Assembly (NCBI RefSeq): GCF_902703175.1
Contig: NZ_CACRYJ010000034.1
Span: 1-58,595, forward strand
Origin: Occultella aeris
GTDB taxonomy: Bacteria; Actinomycetota; Actinomycetes; Actinomycetales; Beutenbergiaceae
DNA length: 58,595 nt
Reading direction: 5' to 3'
Shown here: positions 33,306 to 41,039 of the stretch, in pieces
Numbering within the stretch: position 1 is the first letter of the stretch
Layout of the letters: every line of letters starts with the position of its first letter
Notes under the pieces: model-generated
Databases searched by the model: none
What the model was told of the DNA's origin: nothing
The model's input: the letters and a program-made list of their open reading frames with translations, nothing else
Made by a program: the position numbers and the translations under genes

Positions 33306-33938
33306 TCAGGCCGTCGGTCGGGCGACCCGCCGCCAGGACGCGATCGCTCGCTCGAGGTAGGTCCTGGTGGCGAGCGCCATGTCCACGTTCGGATCGAGCA
33401 ACCATTGCAACCCGATGCCGTCAAGCGCCGCCGTCAGCAACCGCGCCTCGAGCGCGACCTGCGCCGGTGACAGCGCGCCGACGTCGCCGGCATCCACTGC
33501 TGCCTGCAGGTGGCGGGCGAACGTTCGAAGGTTCGTCTCGTAGCGCTGCACGACGTAGGCGTGCGCGCGGTGCTCGGGATTCGATGCCTCGGCGGTGATC
33601 GTGGTGAAGAGCTCGAGCAGACCTCGGTTGCGGCGGTGCCCTGCCATGATGTCGGGCAATCGGCGCAGGTAGGCGAGTCCACTGACGTCGGCCAGGTCAT
33701 GCTCGGCCGACTGCCGCTCCCACTCCTGGAGCACCGCGATCAGCAGCCCCTCCTTCGTGCCGAAATGGCGAATGAGTGTCGCGTGCGAGACGTCGGCGCG
33801 CTCGGCGAGCGTGCGCAGCGAGCTGCCTGCGAAACCGCGCTGCCCGAACACCTCGATCGCGATCGCGACGAGCTGTGCCCGGCGTTCGATCCCGGTGCGA
33901 TACGGCCCGCGAGTCGCTGGGCGAGGGGTCTCGATCAT
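33306..33938 (-). CDS. TetR-family regulator
   Basis: A 210-residue repressor-type protein. The N-terminal HTH is VFGQRGFAGSSLRTLAERAD followed by VSHATLIRHFGTKEGLLIAV, and the ligand-binding domain is all-helical. The ATG at 33938 has AAGGAGG upstream. The gene heads the ADH-SDR operon and is divergent from an aldo/keto reductase. A perfect 14-bp palindrome at 33966-33979 between them is the likely operator for both promoters. Confidence 0.92.
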   Translation of the reverse strand: MIETPRPATRGPYRTGIERRAQLVAIAIEVFGQRGFAGSSLRTLAERADVSHATLIRHFGTKEGLLIAVLQEWERQSAEHDLADVSGLAYLRRLPDIMAGHRRNRGLLELFTTITAEASNPEHRAHAYVVQRYETNLRTFARHLQAAVDAGDVGALSPAQVALEARLLTAALDGIGLQWLLDPNVDMALATRTYLERAIASWRRVARPTA

Positions 33939-33965
33939 CAGTGCCTCCTTCTCATTGCCCAACTG

Positions 33966-33979
33966 TAACCGATCGGTTA
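33966..33979. promoter_or_regulatory. TetR operator candidate (TAACCGATCGGTTA)
   Basis: A perfect 14-base palindrome, 28 bases upstream of the TetR gene start and 76 bases upstream of the aldo/keto reductase start. The GTAACCGATCGGTTAGC context is typical of TetR-family operators. Confidence 0.8.
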
Positions 33980-34054
33980 GCATTCCCGAAGACGATCAAG
34001 CGGGCCGGCGACAGCCTTGACGAGGCCCGCCCAAGGCGGAGCGAGGAGGCGACG

Positions 34055-35026
34055 ATGGAACGGTCGGTGCTGGGGACGTCGGGCATCCGGGTATCGAGGA
34101 TCTGCCTGGGCAGCGCGACCTTCGGGGTCGCTCCCGACGCGACCTCCGCCGGTGCGATGGTCGGTGCTGCCTTGGACCTGGGCATCGACTTCTTCGACAC
34201 GGCTGACGTCTACGGCTCGACGCCGACGTTCGACCGACCGGGGTTACCACCGGCGGGGGAGCGGGAATCGGCCGAAGAGATCCTGGGGCGTGCGCTCGTC
34301 GGTCACCGCGATGACGTGGTGCTCGCCAGCAAGTCCGGTGAGCGGCGCTTCGACGCAACCGCTGGATTGTCACGTCGATACATCGCCCAGCAGGTCGAGC
34401 AGAGCCTGCGTCGTCTGCAGACCGATCGGATCGACCTGTACTACGCGCACTTCCCGGACCCGAGTACGCCGCTGGAGGAGACGCTGGCCGCCTACGACAC
34501 GCTGATCCAGCAGGGCAAGATCCGCTCGGTCGCGCTGTCGAACCACGCGGCGTGGCAGGTCACGCAGGCGCTCTGGATCGCCGACGACCGTCGGCTCGCC
34601 TCCGCTCCCGTTGCCGCGCAGGTGCAGTACAGCCTGCTGCACCGCAAGGCTGAGCGCGAACTGACGAGCGCCTGCCAGAAGTTCGGACTATCCATCGTCC
34701 CGTTCGCGCCGCTCCACGGCGGTCTGCTCGCCGATCTGGCCGTGCTCGAGCGGCCCGTCGCGGGTGACGAACGCTACGGCGGGTCGCGGTTCGACGACCG
34801 AGAGGTCGCCGTCGCTCGCGCGCTCGCCGACCTCGCCGACGACTGGGGCATGCAGATGCAGCACCTCTCGCTCGCCTGGCTGCTGGCGCAACCGACGGTG
34901 GCCTCGGTGATCGTCGGCGCCGAGACGCCTGAGGAACTGCAGGCAAACGCGTCAGCGACCGATATCAATCTCACAGCCGAGCAGGTCGCGCACCTCTCAG
35001 CCCTGACCGCCGATCTCGCAGACTGA
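34055..35026 (+). CDS. Aldo/keto reductase
   Basis: A 323-residue TIM-barrel oxidoreductase. Residues start MERSVLGTSGIRVSRICLGS; GIDFFDTADVYGS carries the catalytic Asp/Tyr, VVLASKSGERRF the Lys, and DLYYAHFPDPSTPLEET the His region. The late segment VASVIVGAETPEELQANASA is the NADP-binding end. GAGGAGG precedes the ATG at 34055. It is divergent from the TetR-ADH-SDR operon and probably co-regulated through the palindrome. A carbonyl-detoxification role is inferred. Confidence 0.93.
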   Translation: MERSVLGTSGIRVSRICLGSATFGVAPDATSAGAMVGAALDLGIDFFDTADVYGSTPTFDRPGLPPAGERESAEEILGRALVGHRDDVVLASKSGERRFDATAGLSRRYIAQQVEQSLRRLQTDRIDLYYAHFPDPSTPLEETLAAYDTLIQQGKIRSVALSNHAAWQVTQALWIADDRRLASAPVAAQVQYSLLHRKAERELTSACQKFGLSIVPFAPLHGGLLADLAVLERPVAGDERYGGSRFDDREVAVARALADLADDWGMQMQHLSLAWLLAQPTVASVIVGAETPEELQANASATDINLTAEQVAHLSALTADLAD

Positions 35027-35085
35027 GACCGGACTTCGGTGACGGTGGTGCCTCAGGACCATCGCCATCACCATCTGGTGCGCGG

Positions 35086-35415
35086 CTATGGCGACCAGTG
35101 GACGGGCCCCGCAACTATCGGCGGCTGGACGGGCCAGGCGATCCTGCGGACGGCTGGCCGCGACGCACGTGCGCGCCGCGAGAGCAAGTCCACCTCACGG
35201 TCGTAGTCGGTGCGACGGGCAGGATCGCCGAGAACCGCGTAGGCACGGAACACCGCTTGCAACGCCGCGTCGGAACGCTCCCCCTGGGAGGCGCCACCGT
35301 CAGAGCGAGTGTCGGGGTGATGCAGCCGAAGCAGCGCGCGATAGGCGCGGCCGATGTCAGCCTGGGTCGCTTGCGGGGGAAGGCCCAGGACGGCGTAGTG
35401 GTTGGGTTCGTTCAT
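35086..35415 (-). CDS. J-domain protein
   Basis: 109 residues. The J-domain occupies residues about 5-70: HYAVLGLPPQATQADIGRAY, then LLRLHHPDTRSDGG with the HPD loop, then VFRAYAVLGDPARRTDYDRE. The basic C-terminus has no zinc finger or G/F region, so it is a J-domain-only cochaperone that would stimulate Hsp70. The ATG at 35415 overlaps the stop of the preceding small gene (ATGA), placing it third in a heat-shock operon. Confidence 0.88.
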   Translation of the reverse strand: MNEPNHYAVLGLPPQATQADIGRAYRALLRLHHPDTRSDGGASQGERSDAALQAVFRAYAVLGDPARRTDYDREVDLLSRRARASRPAVRRIAWPVQPPIVAGPVHWSP

Positions 35416-35858
35416 AGGTCGTGGAGTCGCAAACGGGGGTTCGGATCCGTACCGAGGTCGTGGTCCCGGCGTTGGCCGGGACCACGTGGTTGAGGATGGC
35501 TGCCGCCGGCCCGCGATCTCGCCTCCTTCACTGTGTTCCATGCGCCGTTCCATGCGCCCGAGGTTCCATGCGGTCGAGCGGGTGTGGTGCCCGGCGGCGA
35601 GCGTTGGCGAGCCGAGCCGCCACCGCCGGGCGGTCCAATGGGCGGCAGCCCCGCCCGGGTGGGATCGGACCAGGACCGGTCGGGCCACCGGTCCGCGACG
35701 GCGGCGGTCACGGAGTTCGAGGGCGGACCGTCCGACGAGGCTTCGATGATCGCCTCGAACTCCGCACGCACCAGTTGCTCGTCGCAGAGCACCAGAGCCA
35801 GAAACTGCTCATCGGTGCTCCGCGTGGGTTGGCCACCTCTTCTTCGGTCTTCGAACAC
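35412..35858 (-). CDS. Conserved small protein of the Hsp20 operon
   Basis: 148 residues. The N-terminal third (TDEQFLALVLCDEQLVRAEF, then EAIIEASSDG) is helical and resembles a small protein family I recall next to heat-shock genes in actinobacteria. The rest is Pro/Gly/Arg-rich and probably disordered. It lies 16 bases after the Hsp20 stop and overlaps the J-domain gene by four bases. Its place suggests an accessory chaperone factor, but function is unknown. Confidence 0.6.
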   Translation of the reverse strand: MFEDRRRGGQPTRSTDEQFLALVLCDEQLVRAEFEAIIEASSDGPPSNSVTAAVADRWPDRSWSDPTRAGLPPIGPPGGGGSARQRSPPGTTPARPHGTSGAWNGAWNTVKEARSRAGGSHPQPRGPGQRRDHDLGTDPNPRLRLHDL

Positions 35859-35874
35859 GACGGGCTCCGGCGAC

Positions 35875-36312
35875 TCAGGAGGTGATGACCTGCCGGTCCT
35901 GATCCTTGCTCGCGATCTCGATCTTGCGGGGCTTGGCTTGCTCGGCCACCGGGATCCGCAGGGTCAGCACACCGGCGTCATAGGCAGCATCGATGCTCTC
36001 GGTGTCGAGGTTGTCCCCCAGCACCAACTGACGGCTGAACGTGCCCCGGGCCCGTTCGGCAGCGATCATGTCCTCGGTGTTCTCCCGCACCGGCCGTTGA
36101 GCGCTGACTGTGACCACGTTGCGCTCGACATCCAGCTCGATCGCGTCAGCGCTCAGTCCGGGAAGGTCGAACTCAACCACGAAGGTGTCGCCCTCGCGCC
36201 AGGCATCCATCGGCATCGCCGTGGGAGCCAGGGTGCCGTCGCCGCGGAACAGGTGCTGTGTCAGCCGGTCCAGGTCCCGGAACGGATCGGTGCGCATCAA
36301 CAGTTGAGCCAT
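35875..36312 (-). CDS. hsp20: Hsp20/alpha-crystallin small heat-shock protein
   Basis: 145 residues. A short N-terminus ([19 protein letters not shown]) is followed by an alpha-crystallin domain ([20 protein letters not shown] ... [16 protein letters not shown]) and the C-terminal tail PRKIEIAS. The AGVLTLRIP motif is diagnostic. It holds unfolded proteins under stress. The ATG at 36312, with AAGGAG nine bases upstream, is chosen over a TTG two codons earlier. It is divergent from an HspR-like gene; a 7+7 inverted repeat lies upstream. Confidence 0.93.
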   Translation of the reverse strand: MAQLLMRTDPFRDLDRLTQHLFRGDGTLAPTAMPMDAWREGDTFVVEFDLPGLSADAIELDVERNVVTVSAQRPVRENTEDMIAAERARGTFSRQLVLGDNLDTESIDAAYDAGVLTLRIPVAEQAKPRKIEIASKDQDRQVITS

Positions 36313-36619
36313 CTCCAATCACTCCTTCTTGTGGATCGGTTCGCCACAGACCTCCTGTGGCGGTGGTAGATTTTGTATAGCACCGACGGCATACTGGTGC
36401 AAGAGGTGAATCGAAGATGGTTGCTCGTGCCTGACGGCTCGGTCCACGTCGCCCGCACGCGGCCGTTGCCCAGCGTCGGTCAGCGCCAACCCGACGAGAG
36501 GAGGTCGGCCCCGTGATCGTGACAAGGGTCTCGGCCGGCTGCGGCATCCGACAGGTTCACGAGTGCGATACGCGTGGCAGCCACCACTACGTCCTCGGGG
36601 TCCGCAGTCGGGGCCGGCG
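36313..36619 (+). other. Divergent heat-shock regulatory region
   Basis: About 307 bases between Hsp20 (minus) and the HspR-like gene (plus). It contains the inverted repeat at 36343-36361 and a TATACA-like element (minus strand, near 36375). I see no HAIR (CTTGAGT-N7-ACTCAAG) or CIRCE element. Confidence 0.5.
36343..36361. promoter_or_regulatory. Inverted repeat GCCACAG-N5-CTGTGGC upstream of hsp20
   Basis: Perfect 7+7 inverted repeat with a five-base spacer, 31 bases upstream of the Hsp20 start and near a TATACA-like element. It is a candidate operator for the neighbouring MerR-type regulator, but does not match the HspR consensus. Confidence 0.55.
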
Positions 36620-36946
36620 ATGAGGCCGTTGGACCCCGCGAGGGGCGTCTACGGGATATCCGTGGCCGCCGACCTGGTGGGTATGAGTGTCCAGCGGCTG
36701 CGCTGGTACGAGTCACAGGAACTGCTCGACCCCGAGCGAACCGCGGGTGGCACACGCCGCTACAGCGAGGACGACCTGTACCGGTTGCGGCGAATCGACG
36801 AGTTGCTCGAGGCCGGACTGAACCTCGCCGGAATCGCCATGGTGCTGCACCTGCAGGACGAGAACCAGGACCTTCACCATCAACTGCGCCAACAGGAACG
36901 CGAGGACCGGGAGTCCACCGATGAGAACGGGAGGAAGCGGGGATGA
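36620..36946 (+). CDS. MerR-family regulator, HspR-like
   Basis: 108 residues. The winged HTH GVYGISVAADLVGMSVQRLR then WYESQELLDPERTAGGTRRY and SEDDLYRLRRIDELLEAGLN is the HspR/MerR DNA-binding domain. A coiled, charged C-terminus follows (DENQDLHHQLRQQEREDR). HspR normally represses dnaK/clpB heat-shock operons; here it is divergent from Hsp20 and would regulate that operon. The ATG at 36620 is the first that begins the family-like sequence. It overlaps the next gene by four bases. Confidence 0.85.
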   Translation: MRPLDPARGVYGISVAADLVGMSVQRLRWYESQELLDPERTAGGTRRYSEDDLYRLRRIDELLEAGLNLAGIAMVLHLQDENQDLHHQLRQQEREDRESTDENGRKRG

Positions 36947-37212
36947 CCACACCATGGACGGACGTACCTTCAGCAGACTCGTTCGACGAGGCCCCGGAGG
37001 CCGACGTGGGCGGAGGGGCCTTGAGTGTGCGGGAGCTGATCGCTCAGCTCGCCCGGACGGAGGACCAGATCCGCATGACCGGTCACTTCGACGACGGCAG
37101 CGGACCGGAAGGACTGCGCCAGTTGCTGCGCCAGCAGGACCAGCTCATCGCTGAGTTGCGTCGCCGTCGGGCGCCCTGCCCCCGCGAGGACGCGCCGGTC
37201 GAGGATGCCTGA
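36943..37212 (+). CDS. Small helical protein coupled to the HspR-like gene
   Basis: 89 residues with an acidic N-terminus and a central coiled helix (LSVRELIAQLARTEDQIRMT; LRQLLRQQDQLIAELRRRRA). It overlaps the HspR-like stop (ATGA). I do not recognise the family; the heptad-like helix suggests oligomerisation or binding to the regulator. Confidence 0.6.
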   Translation: MTTPWTDVPSADSFDEAPEADVGGGALSVRELIAQLARTEDQIRMTGHFDDGSGPEGLRQLLRQQDQLIAELRRRRAPCPREDAPVEDA

Positions 37213-37293
37213 GCCCGGGTACCGATCGTCGTCGACGGTGGCGTCCAGAAGGCCCGCCCGCGACGTCCCGCGTCTGCCCGAGCCTCTGGGCTG

Positions 37294-38148
37294 CTACGCG
37301 TCGCGGCGACGCAGCGTCAACGCGGCGGCTACGAGCGGGACGACGGCGTAACCCGCGACAACGAGTACGCCCTGCCACGGCTCGAGCGTGTCGTTGCTAC
37401 CGAGCGCCCCGCTGGTTGCGAGGAACGCGGTCGCCGCCGGCATCGGGAGGTGATCGATCAGGCTCTGGACCCAGTCGAGTCGGATCAGCTGCAGGAGGCC
37501 CGGGAGCAGCAGCAGCACGGTCAGGGACACCGTCACGGCGCCGGCGGTCGAGCGCAGCAGCGTACCCACGCCGAGGGCGAACAGCGCGGCCGCGACGAGG
37601 AAGAACGTGGTCCCTCCGAACACCTGCCAGGTCTGGGCGTCGGTCAGGGCGGGGAGCAGGTCCAGGTCGCTGAGGACGGAGAACGTCACGGCGGACGACG
37701 CGGCGAGGCTCACCGCGCTCACGGCGACGGTGAGCACCACGAGGACGATCGCCTTGGCCGCGAGCACGGGTACGCGCGTCGGCACGGCGGCGAACGTGGA
37801 CCGGATCATGCCGGTCGAGTACTCGCCGGTGATGAGGAGCGACCCCAGGACGGCGATCATGATCATCCCCATCGGGTATCCGGATGAGATGAGCTCGGCA
37901 CCGTGGATGACGGCGAGCATGCCGGCGGACTCGGCCGTTGCCGCCGTGAGGTCCAGCGACATCGCCGAGCCGAGTGCGAACAGCGTCATGAGGACCACCG
38001 CGAGCGCCATGAACCACCAGGTCGAGCGGAGGGAGAGCAACTTGATGCACTCCGCCCAGATGATGCCGGGGAAGGACCATCGGGCGCGTTCGTGGCTTCG
38101 TTCCGCATGGTGGGCGACGGCGGTGCTGGGCAGGGTGAGGGTGCTCAT
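37294..38148 (-). CDS. ABC-2-type transporter permease
   Basis: A 284-residue membrane protein with six hydrophobic segments typical of ABC-2/NatB permeases (WWFMALAVVLMTLFALG; MIMIAVLGSLLITGEYSTGM with the conserved EYSTGMIRSTF; AIVLVVLTVAVSAVSLAAS; TFFLVAAALFALGVGTLLRS; AVTVSLTVLLLLPGLLQLI). It pairs with the ATPase gene 13 bases upstream. The start at 38148 matches the family; the longer upstream frame overlaps the ATPase. Probably a drug, peptide or lipid exporter. Confidence 0.88.
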   Translation of the reverse strand: MSTLTLPSTAVAHHAERSHERARWSFPGIIWAECIKLLSLRSTWWFMALAVVLMTLFALGSAMSLDLTAATAESAGMLAVIHGAELISSGYPMGMIMIAVLGSLLITGEYSTGMIRSTFAAVPTRVPVLAAKAIVLVVLTVAVSAVSLAASSAVTFSVLSDLDLLPALTDAQTWQVFGGTTFFLVAAALFALGVGTLLRSTAGAVTVSLTVLLLLPGLLQLIRLDWVQSLIDHLPMPAATAFLATSGALGSNDTLEPWQGVLVVAGYAVVPLVAAALTLRRRDA

Positions 38149-38161
38149 CGGTCTCGTGCTC

Positions 38162-39085
38162 CTAGCTTGCGAGGGCGGGGCTGGGTTCGGAGCGGTACTC
38201 GACCGCATCCCTGGTCAGGTTCATGTACGCGTCCTCGAGGCTGGCGCGCTGGAGACACAGTTCGTGCAGGACGATGCCATGGGCAGCCGCAGTCCCACCG
38301 ACCTGTTCGACGGTGATGCCCTGCAGTTCGAGGGATCCGGCCTCGCCGGAGGTGATGGTGACGCCCTCGGCGCGAACGAGGTCGGCGAGCTCGGTTGCGT
38401 GGGGGGAACGGACGCGGACCGTCGTGCCGGTGACGGAGTCGATGACCTGCTGGACGGGGCCGGCCGTGAGGATCCTGCCGCGGCCGATGACCAGCAGCTG
38501 GTCCGCCGTCTGCGCCATCTCGCTCATCAGATGGGAGGACAGGAACACGGTGCGACCCTCCGCCGCCAGACTACGCACGAGGTGGCGGACCCACGTGACG
38601 CCGTCGGGGTCGAGGCCGTTGACCGGTTCGTCGAGGATCAGGGTGCCCGGATCGCCGAGCATCGCCGACGCGATGCCGAGGCGCTGGCCCATTCCCAGGG
38701 AGAAGCCGCCAACCCGTTTGCCCGCGACCCCGGCCAGGCCGGTCATCTCGATCACCTCGTCCACGCGCTTGATCGAGATGCCGTGGGTGGCGGCCATGGT
38801 CCGCAGATGTGACCGGGCGCTGCGGCCTGGGTGCACGGCCTTCGCGTCCAGCAGCGCCCCCACCTCGCGCAGTGGCCAGCTGTGCTGCGCGTAGGGCTTG
38901 CCGTTGACGGTCACGCTGCCCGCCGTGGGACGGTCCAGGCCGACGATCATGCGCATCGTGGTCGACTTGCCGGCCCCGTTCGGGCCGAGGAAGCCGGTGA
39001 CGGTTCCGGGGGCGATGGTGAAACTGATGTGGTCGACGGCGGACTTGTCGCCGTAGCGCTTGGTGAGGTCGTGTGCCTCGATCAT
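38162..39085 (-). CDS. ABC transporter ATP-binding protein (DrrA/BcrA-type)
   Basis: A 307-residue ATPase. Walker A is GPNGAGKSTTM, the signature GGFSLGMGQRLGIASAM has LGMGQ in place of LSGGQ, Walker B TLILDEPVNGLDPDG follows, and the H-loop is FLSSHLMSEM. The C-terminal part (TTVRVRSPHATELADLVRAE) is the DrrA-type regulatory domain. It is encoded just before its permease. The pair looks like a two-component exporter for antibiotics or peptides. The ATG at 39085 begins the family-like sequence. Confidence 0.94.
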   Translation of the reverse strand: MIEAHDLTKRYGDKSAVDHISFTIAPGTVTGFLGPNGAGKSTTMRMIVGLDRPTAGSVTVNGKPYAQHSWPLREVGALLDAKAVHPGRSARSHLRTMAATHGISIKRVDEVIEMTGLAGVAGKRVGGFSLGMGQRLGIASAMLGDPGTLILDEPVNGLDPDGVTWVRHLVRSLAAEGRTVFLSSHLMSEMAQTADQLLVIGRGRILTAGPVQQVIDSVTGTTVRVRSPHATELADLVRAEGVTITSGEAGSLELQGITVEQVGGTAAAHGIVLHELCLQRASLEDAYMNLTRDAVEYRSEPSPALAS

Positions 39086-39138
39086 GACGGTGTCCTTCTG
39101 GTCCGTGCCTGTCGGCGGTCCCGGGCGGAACGGCCGTC

Positions 39139-39170
39139 GTGCTGGACGTGCTGGACGTGCTGGACGTGCT
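39139..39170 (+). repeat. 9-bp tandem repeat (GTGCTGGAC x3.5)
   Basis: Three perfect copies of GTGCTGGAC plus GTGCT lie in the spacer between the ABC ATPase start and the oxidoreductase stop. No gene crosses it on the supported annotation. Confidence 0.9.
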
Positions 39171-40192
39171 CAGAGAGTGATCGCGACCTTGCCCCGCACC
39201 AGGCCCTGCTCGAACCGGCGCATGGCCTCCGGGGCTCGTTCGAGCGGGTAGGTCGCCTCCAGGCTCGGCGAGACGGAGCCGGCCTCGATGAGGTCGGTGA
39301 GGTGCTCGAGGCCAGCACTGCGCACCGTGCCGAGGGCCATTGCGAACCGCTGCCGCAGGACAAGTGACCACAGGAGTGCACGGAACTGCCGGTTCATCCC
39401 GCCGGAGAAGTTGCCGCCCTGCTCTCCGCCGACGATCACGGCGGTACCTCGCGGCGTGAGGGCCCGGCGCAACTGGGACAGCGTCGGGTTCCCCGCGATG
39501 TCGATAATGAGGTCGTAGCGGTGCGCGCCGTCGGCGAAGTCGTCGCGGGAGTAGTCGAGGACACGGTCGGCGCCGATCGAGCGGACCAGGTCCGCCTTCG
39601 CGGCACTGCACACCCCGGTGACCTCGGCTCCGAGTGCCTTCGCCAGCTGAACGGCGTAGCTGCCGACACCTCCGGATGCGCCGGTCACCAGGACCGTCTG
39701 GCCGCGCTCGAGGCGGCCGACGGTCAGAGCCTGCAGAGCGGTCACGGCCGATACCGGCACGACGGCGGCCTGCTCGAACGAGAGGTTGGCGGGCTTGCGG
39801 GACAGCTTGTCCTCGCCCGCGAGTGCGTACTCGGCGAACGCTCCCTTCCCGAACCCGTATACCTCGTCGCCCGCGGAGAACCTGGTCACGGCCGGCCCGA
39901 CCTCGACGACGGTGCCCGCGAGGTCGAACCCGAGCACGGGTTGCTTCGGTCGGTGAGGCCCGAACGCGAGCCTGCCGAGGTACGGCAACCCGGTCATGAC
40001 GTGCCACACGCCCCGGTCCAGCCCGGCCGCGTGGACTCGCACGAGGACCTCGTTGCCCTTGGCTCCCGGTCGGGGAACCCGATCGAGCCGCATGACGTCG
40101 GCGGTGCCGTACTCGTGATGCACGATGGCGCGCATCTTGGGCGCCCGCTGCGTCGTGCTTTGGTCCCGTGTGCTGTGGTCGGCGGTGCTCAT
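39170..40192 (-). CDS. Quinone oxidoreductase-like MDR dehydrogenase
   Basis: A 340-residue zinc-free medium-chain reductase. Residues about 20-60 (MRAIVHHEYGTADVMRLDRV) start the GroES-like domain; VLVTGASGGVGSYAVQLAKA is the NADP-binding Rossmann motif; GADRVLDYSRDDFADG follows. The Cys/His catalytic-zinc pattern of ADHs is absent, fitting quinone or enone reductases. It is divergent from a TetR gene with a large inverted repeat between them, so it is probably its regulated target. The N-terminal 18 residues are polar and could be shortened to the second Met. Confidence 0.9.
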   Translation of the reverse strand: MSTADHSTRDQSTTQRAPKMRAIVHHEYGTADVMRLDRVPRPGAKGNEVLVRVHAAGLDRGVWHVMTGLPYLGRLAFGPHRPKQPVLGFDLAGTVVEVGPAVTRFSAGDEVYGFGKGAFAEYALAGEDKLSRKPANLSFEQAAVVPVSAVTALQALTVGRLERGQTVLVTGASGGVGSYAVQLAKALGAEVTGVCSAAKADLVRSIGADRVLDYSRDDFADGAHRYDLIIDIAGNPTLSQLRRALTPRGTAVIVGGEQGGNFSGGMNRQFRALLWSLVLRQRFAMALGTVRSAGLEHLTDLIEAGSVSPSLEATYPLERAPEAMRRFEQGLVRGKVAITL

Positions 40193-40232
40193 GTCGGTGC
40201 CTCTCGTGGTGGGGTGACCCTTCGGATCGCCG

Positions 40233-40273
40233 TTTCGTACTTAGTAAGGAACCGTATCGTACTAAGTACGAAA
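40233..40273. promoter_or_regulatory. Large inverted repeat operator between divergent MDR and TetR genes
   Basis: TTTCGTACTTAGTA and TACTAAGTACGAAA are perfect 14-base arms around a 13-base spacer. Each arm is half of a quasi-palindromic TCGTACTwAGTACGA-like site, with centres 22 bases apart (two helical turns). This fits two TetR dimers binding side by side and covering both start regions. Confidence 0.85.
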
Positions 40274-40294
40274 GTGCTAGGGTCGGGCACCAAC

Positions 40295-41002
40295 ATGTCG
40301 AAGGAAACGAGCACCAGGTCCGAAGTCCGCGTTGCGCTCAGCCGGGAGCGTGTGCTCCAGGGCGCACTCGAGGTTGCCGATACGGCTGGTCTGGCCGCAC
40401 TCACGATGCGCTCGCTCGCCGAGTCCGTCGGGGTGAAGCCGATGTCGCTGTATCACTACGTCGCCGGCAAGGAGGACATCCTCGACGGCATCGTGGACTC
40501 GGTCTTCAGCGAGATAGAACTGCCCACGCCGGGCGGCGACTGGCGGGCCGAGAACCGCAAGCGAGCCCGCTCCGCGCGTGAGGTGCTGCGGCGCCACCCA
40601 TGGGCGACGGCACTGATGCAGTCGCGCACGTCGCCCGGTCCCGCCACACTACGGCACCACAACGCCGTCATCCGGAGCCTGCGTGAAGCCGGCTTCTCGG
40701 TCGTGATGACAGCCCACGCCTTCGCGCTGCTGGACAGCTACATCAACGGGTTCGCACTCTCGGAGACCTCGCTGCCGATCAACGGGCCGGAGACCGTCAC
40801 CGAGGTCGCGGACTCGATGATGCACCTCTTCGATCCGGCGGCCTATCCGCACCTGCTCGAGTTCACGACCGAACACGTCCTGGCGCCCGGTTACGACTAC
40901 GGCGCGGAGTTCGAGTACGGGCTCGACCTGCTCCTCGACGGTCTCCAGCGGGCGATCGGCGACCACGGCGCCGGAGCGGGAAGCTCAGGACCCCATCCCT
41001 GA
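40295..41002 (+). CDS. TetR-family regulator with TetR_C-type C-terminal domain
   Basis: A 235-residue regulator. The HTH is LAALTMRSLAESVGVKPMSL followed by YHYVAGKEDILDGIVDSVFS. The C-terminal ligand domain (HPWATALMQSRTSPGPATLR; FALLDSYINGFALSETSLPI) matches the TetR_C class found with drug-responsive regulators. The ATG at 40295 is the first start after the operator; the longer frame runs antisense through the MDR gene. It probably represses itself and the divergent oxidoreductase. It ends in a bidirectional terminator. Confidence 0.93.
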   Translation: MSKETSTRSEVRVALSRERVLQGALEVADTAGLAALTMRSLAESVGVKPMSLYHYVAGKEDILDGIVDSVFSEIELPTPGGDWRAENRKRARSAREVLRRHPWATALMQSRTSPGPATLRHHNAVIRSLREAGFSVVMTAHAFALLDSYINGFALSETSLPINGPETVTEVADSMMHLFDPAAYPHLLEFTTEHVLAPGYDYGAEFEYGLDLLLDGLQRAIGDHGAGAGSSGPHP

Positions 41003-41039
41003 GACCGGCCCGGCCGGGACCGCCGGCAGCCGGTCTCAG
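40999..41039. terminator. Bidirectional terminator
   Basis: CTGAGACCGGC and GCCGGTCTCAG form a perfect 11-bp stem that overlaps the stop codons of the convergent TetR and VOC genes. Confidence 0.7.

Noticed and set aside
36313-36619. HAIR or CIRCE heat-shock operator
   Set aside because: Searched by eye for CTTGAGT-N7-ACTCAAG and TTAGCACTC-N9-GAGTGCTAA; neither is present.
39521-40294. Long plus-strand frame in front of the TetR gene
   Set aside because: It is antisense to the MDR gene, and the operator and start at 40295 explain the TetR gene better.
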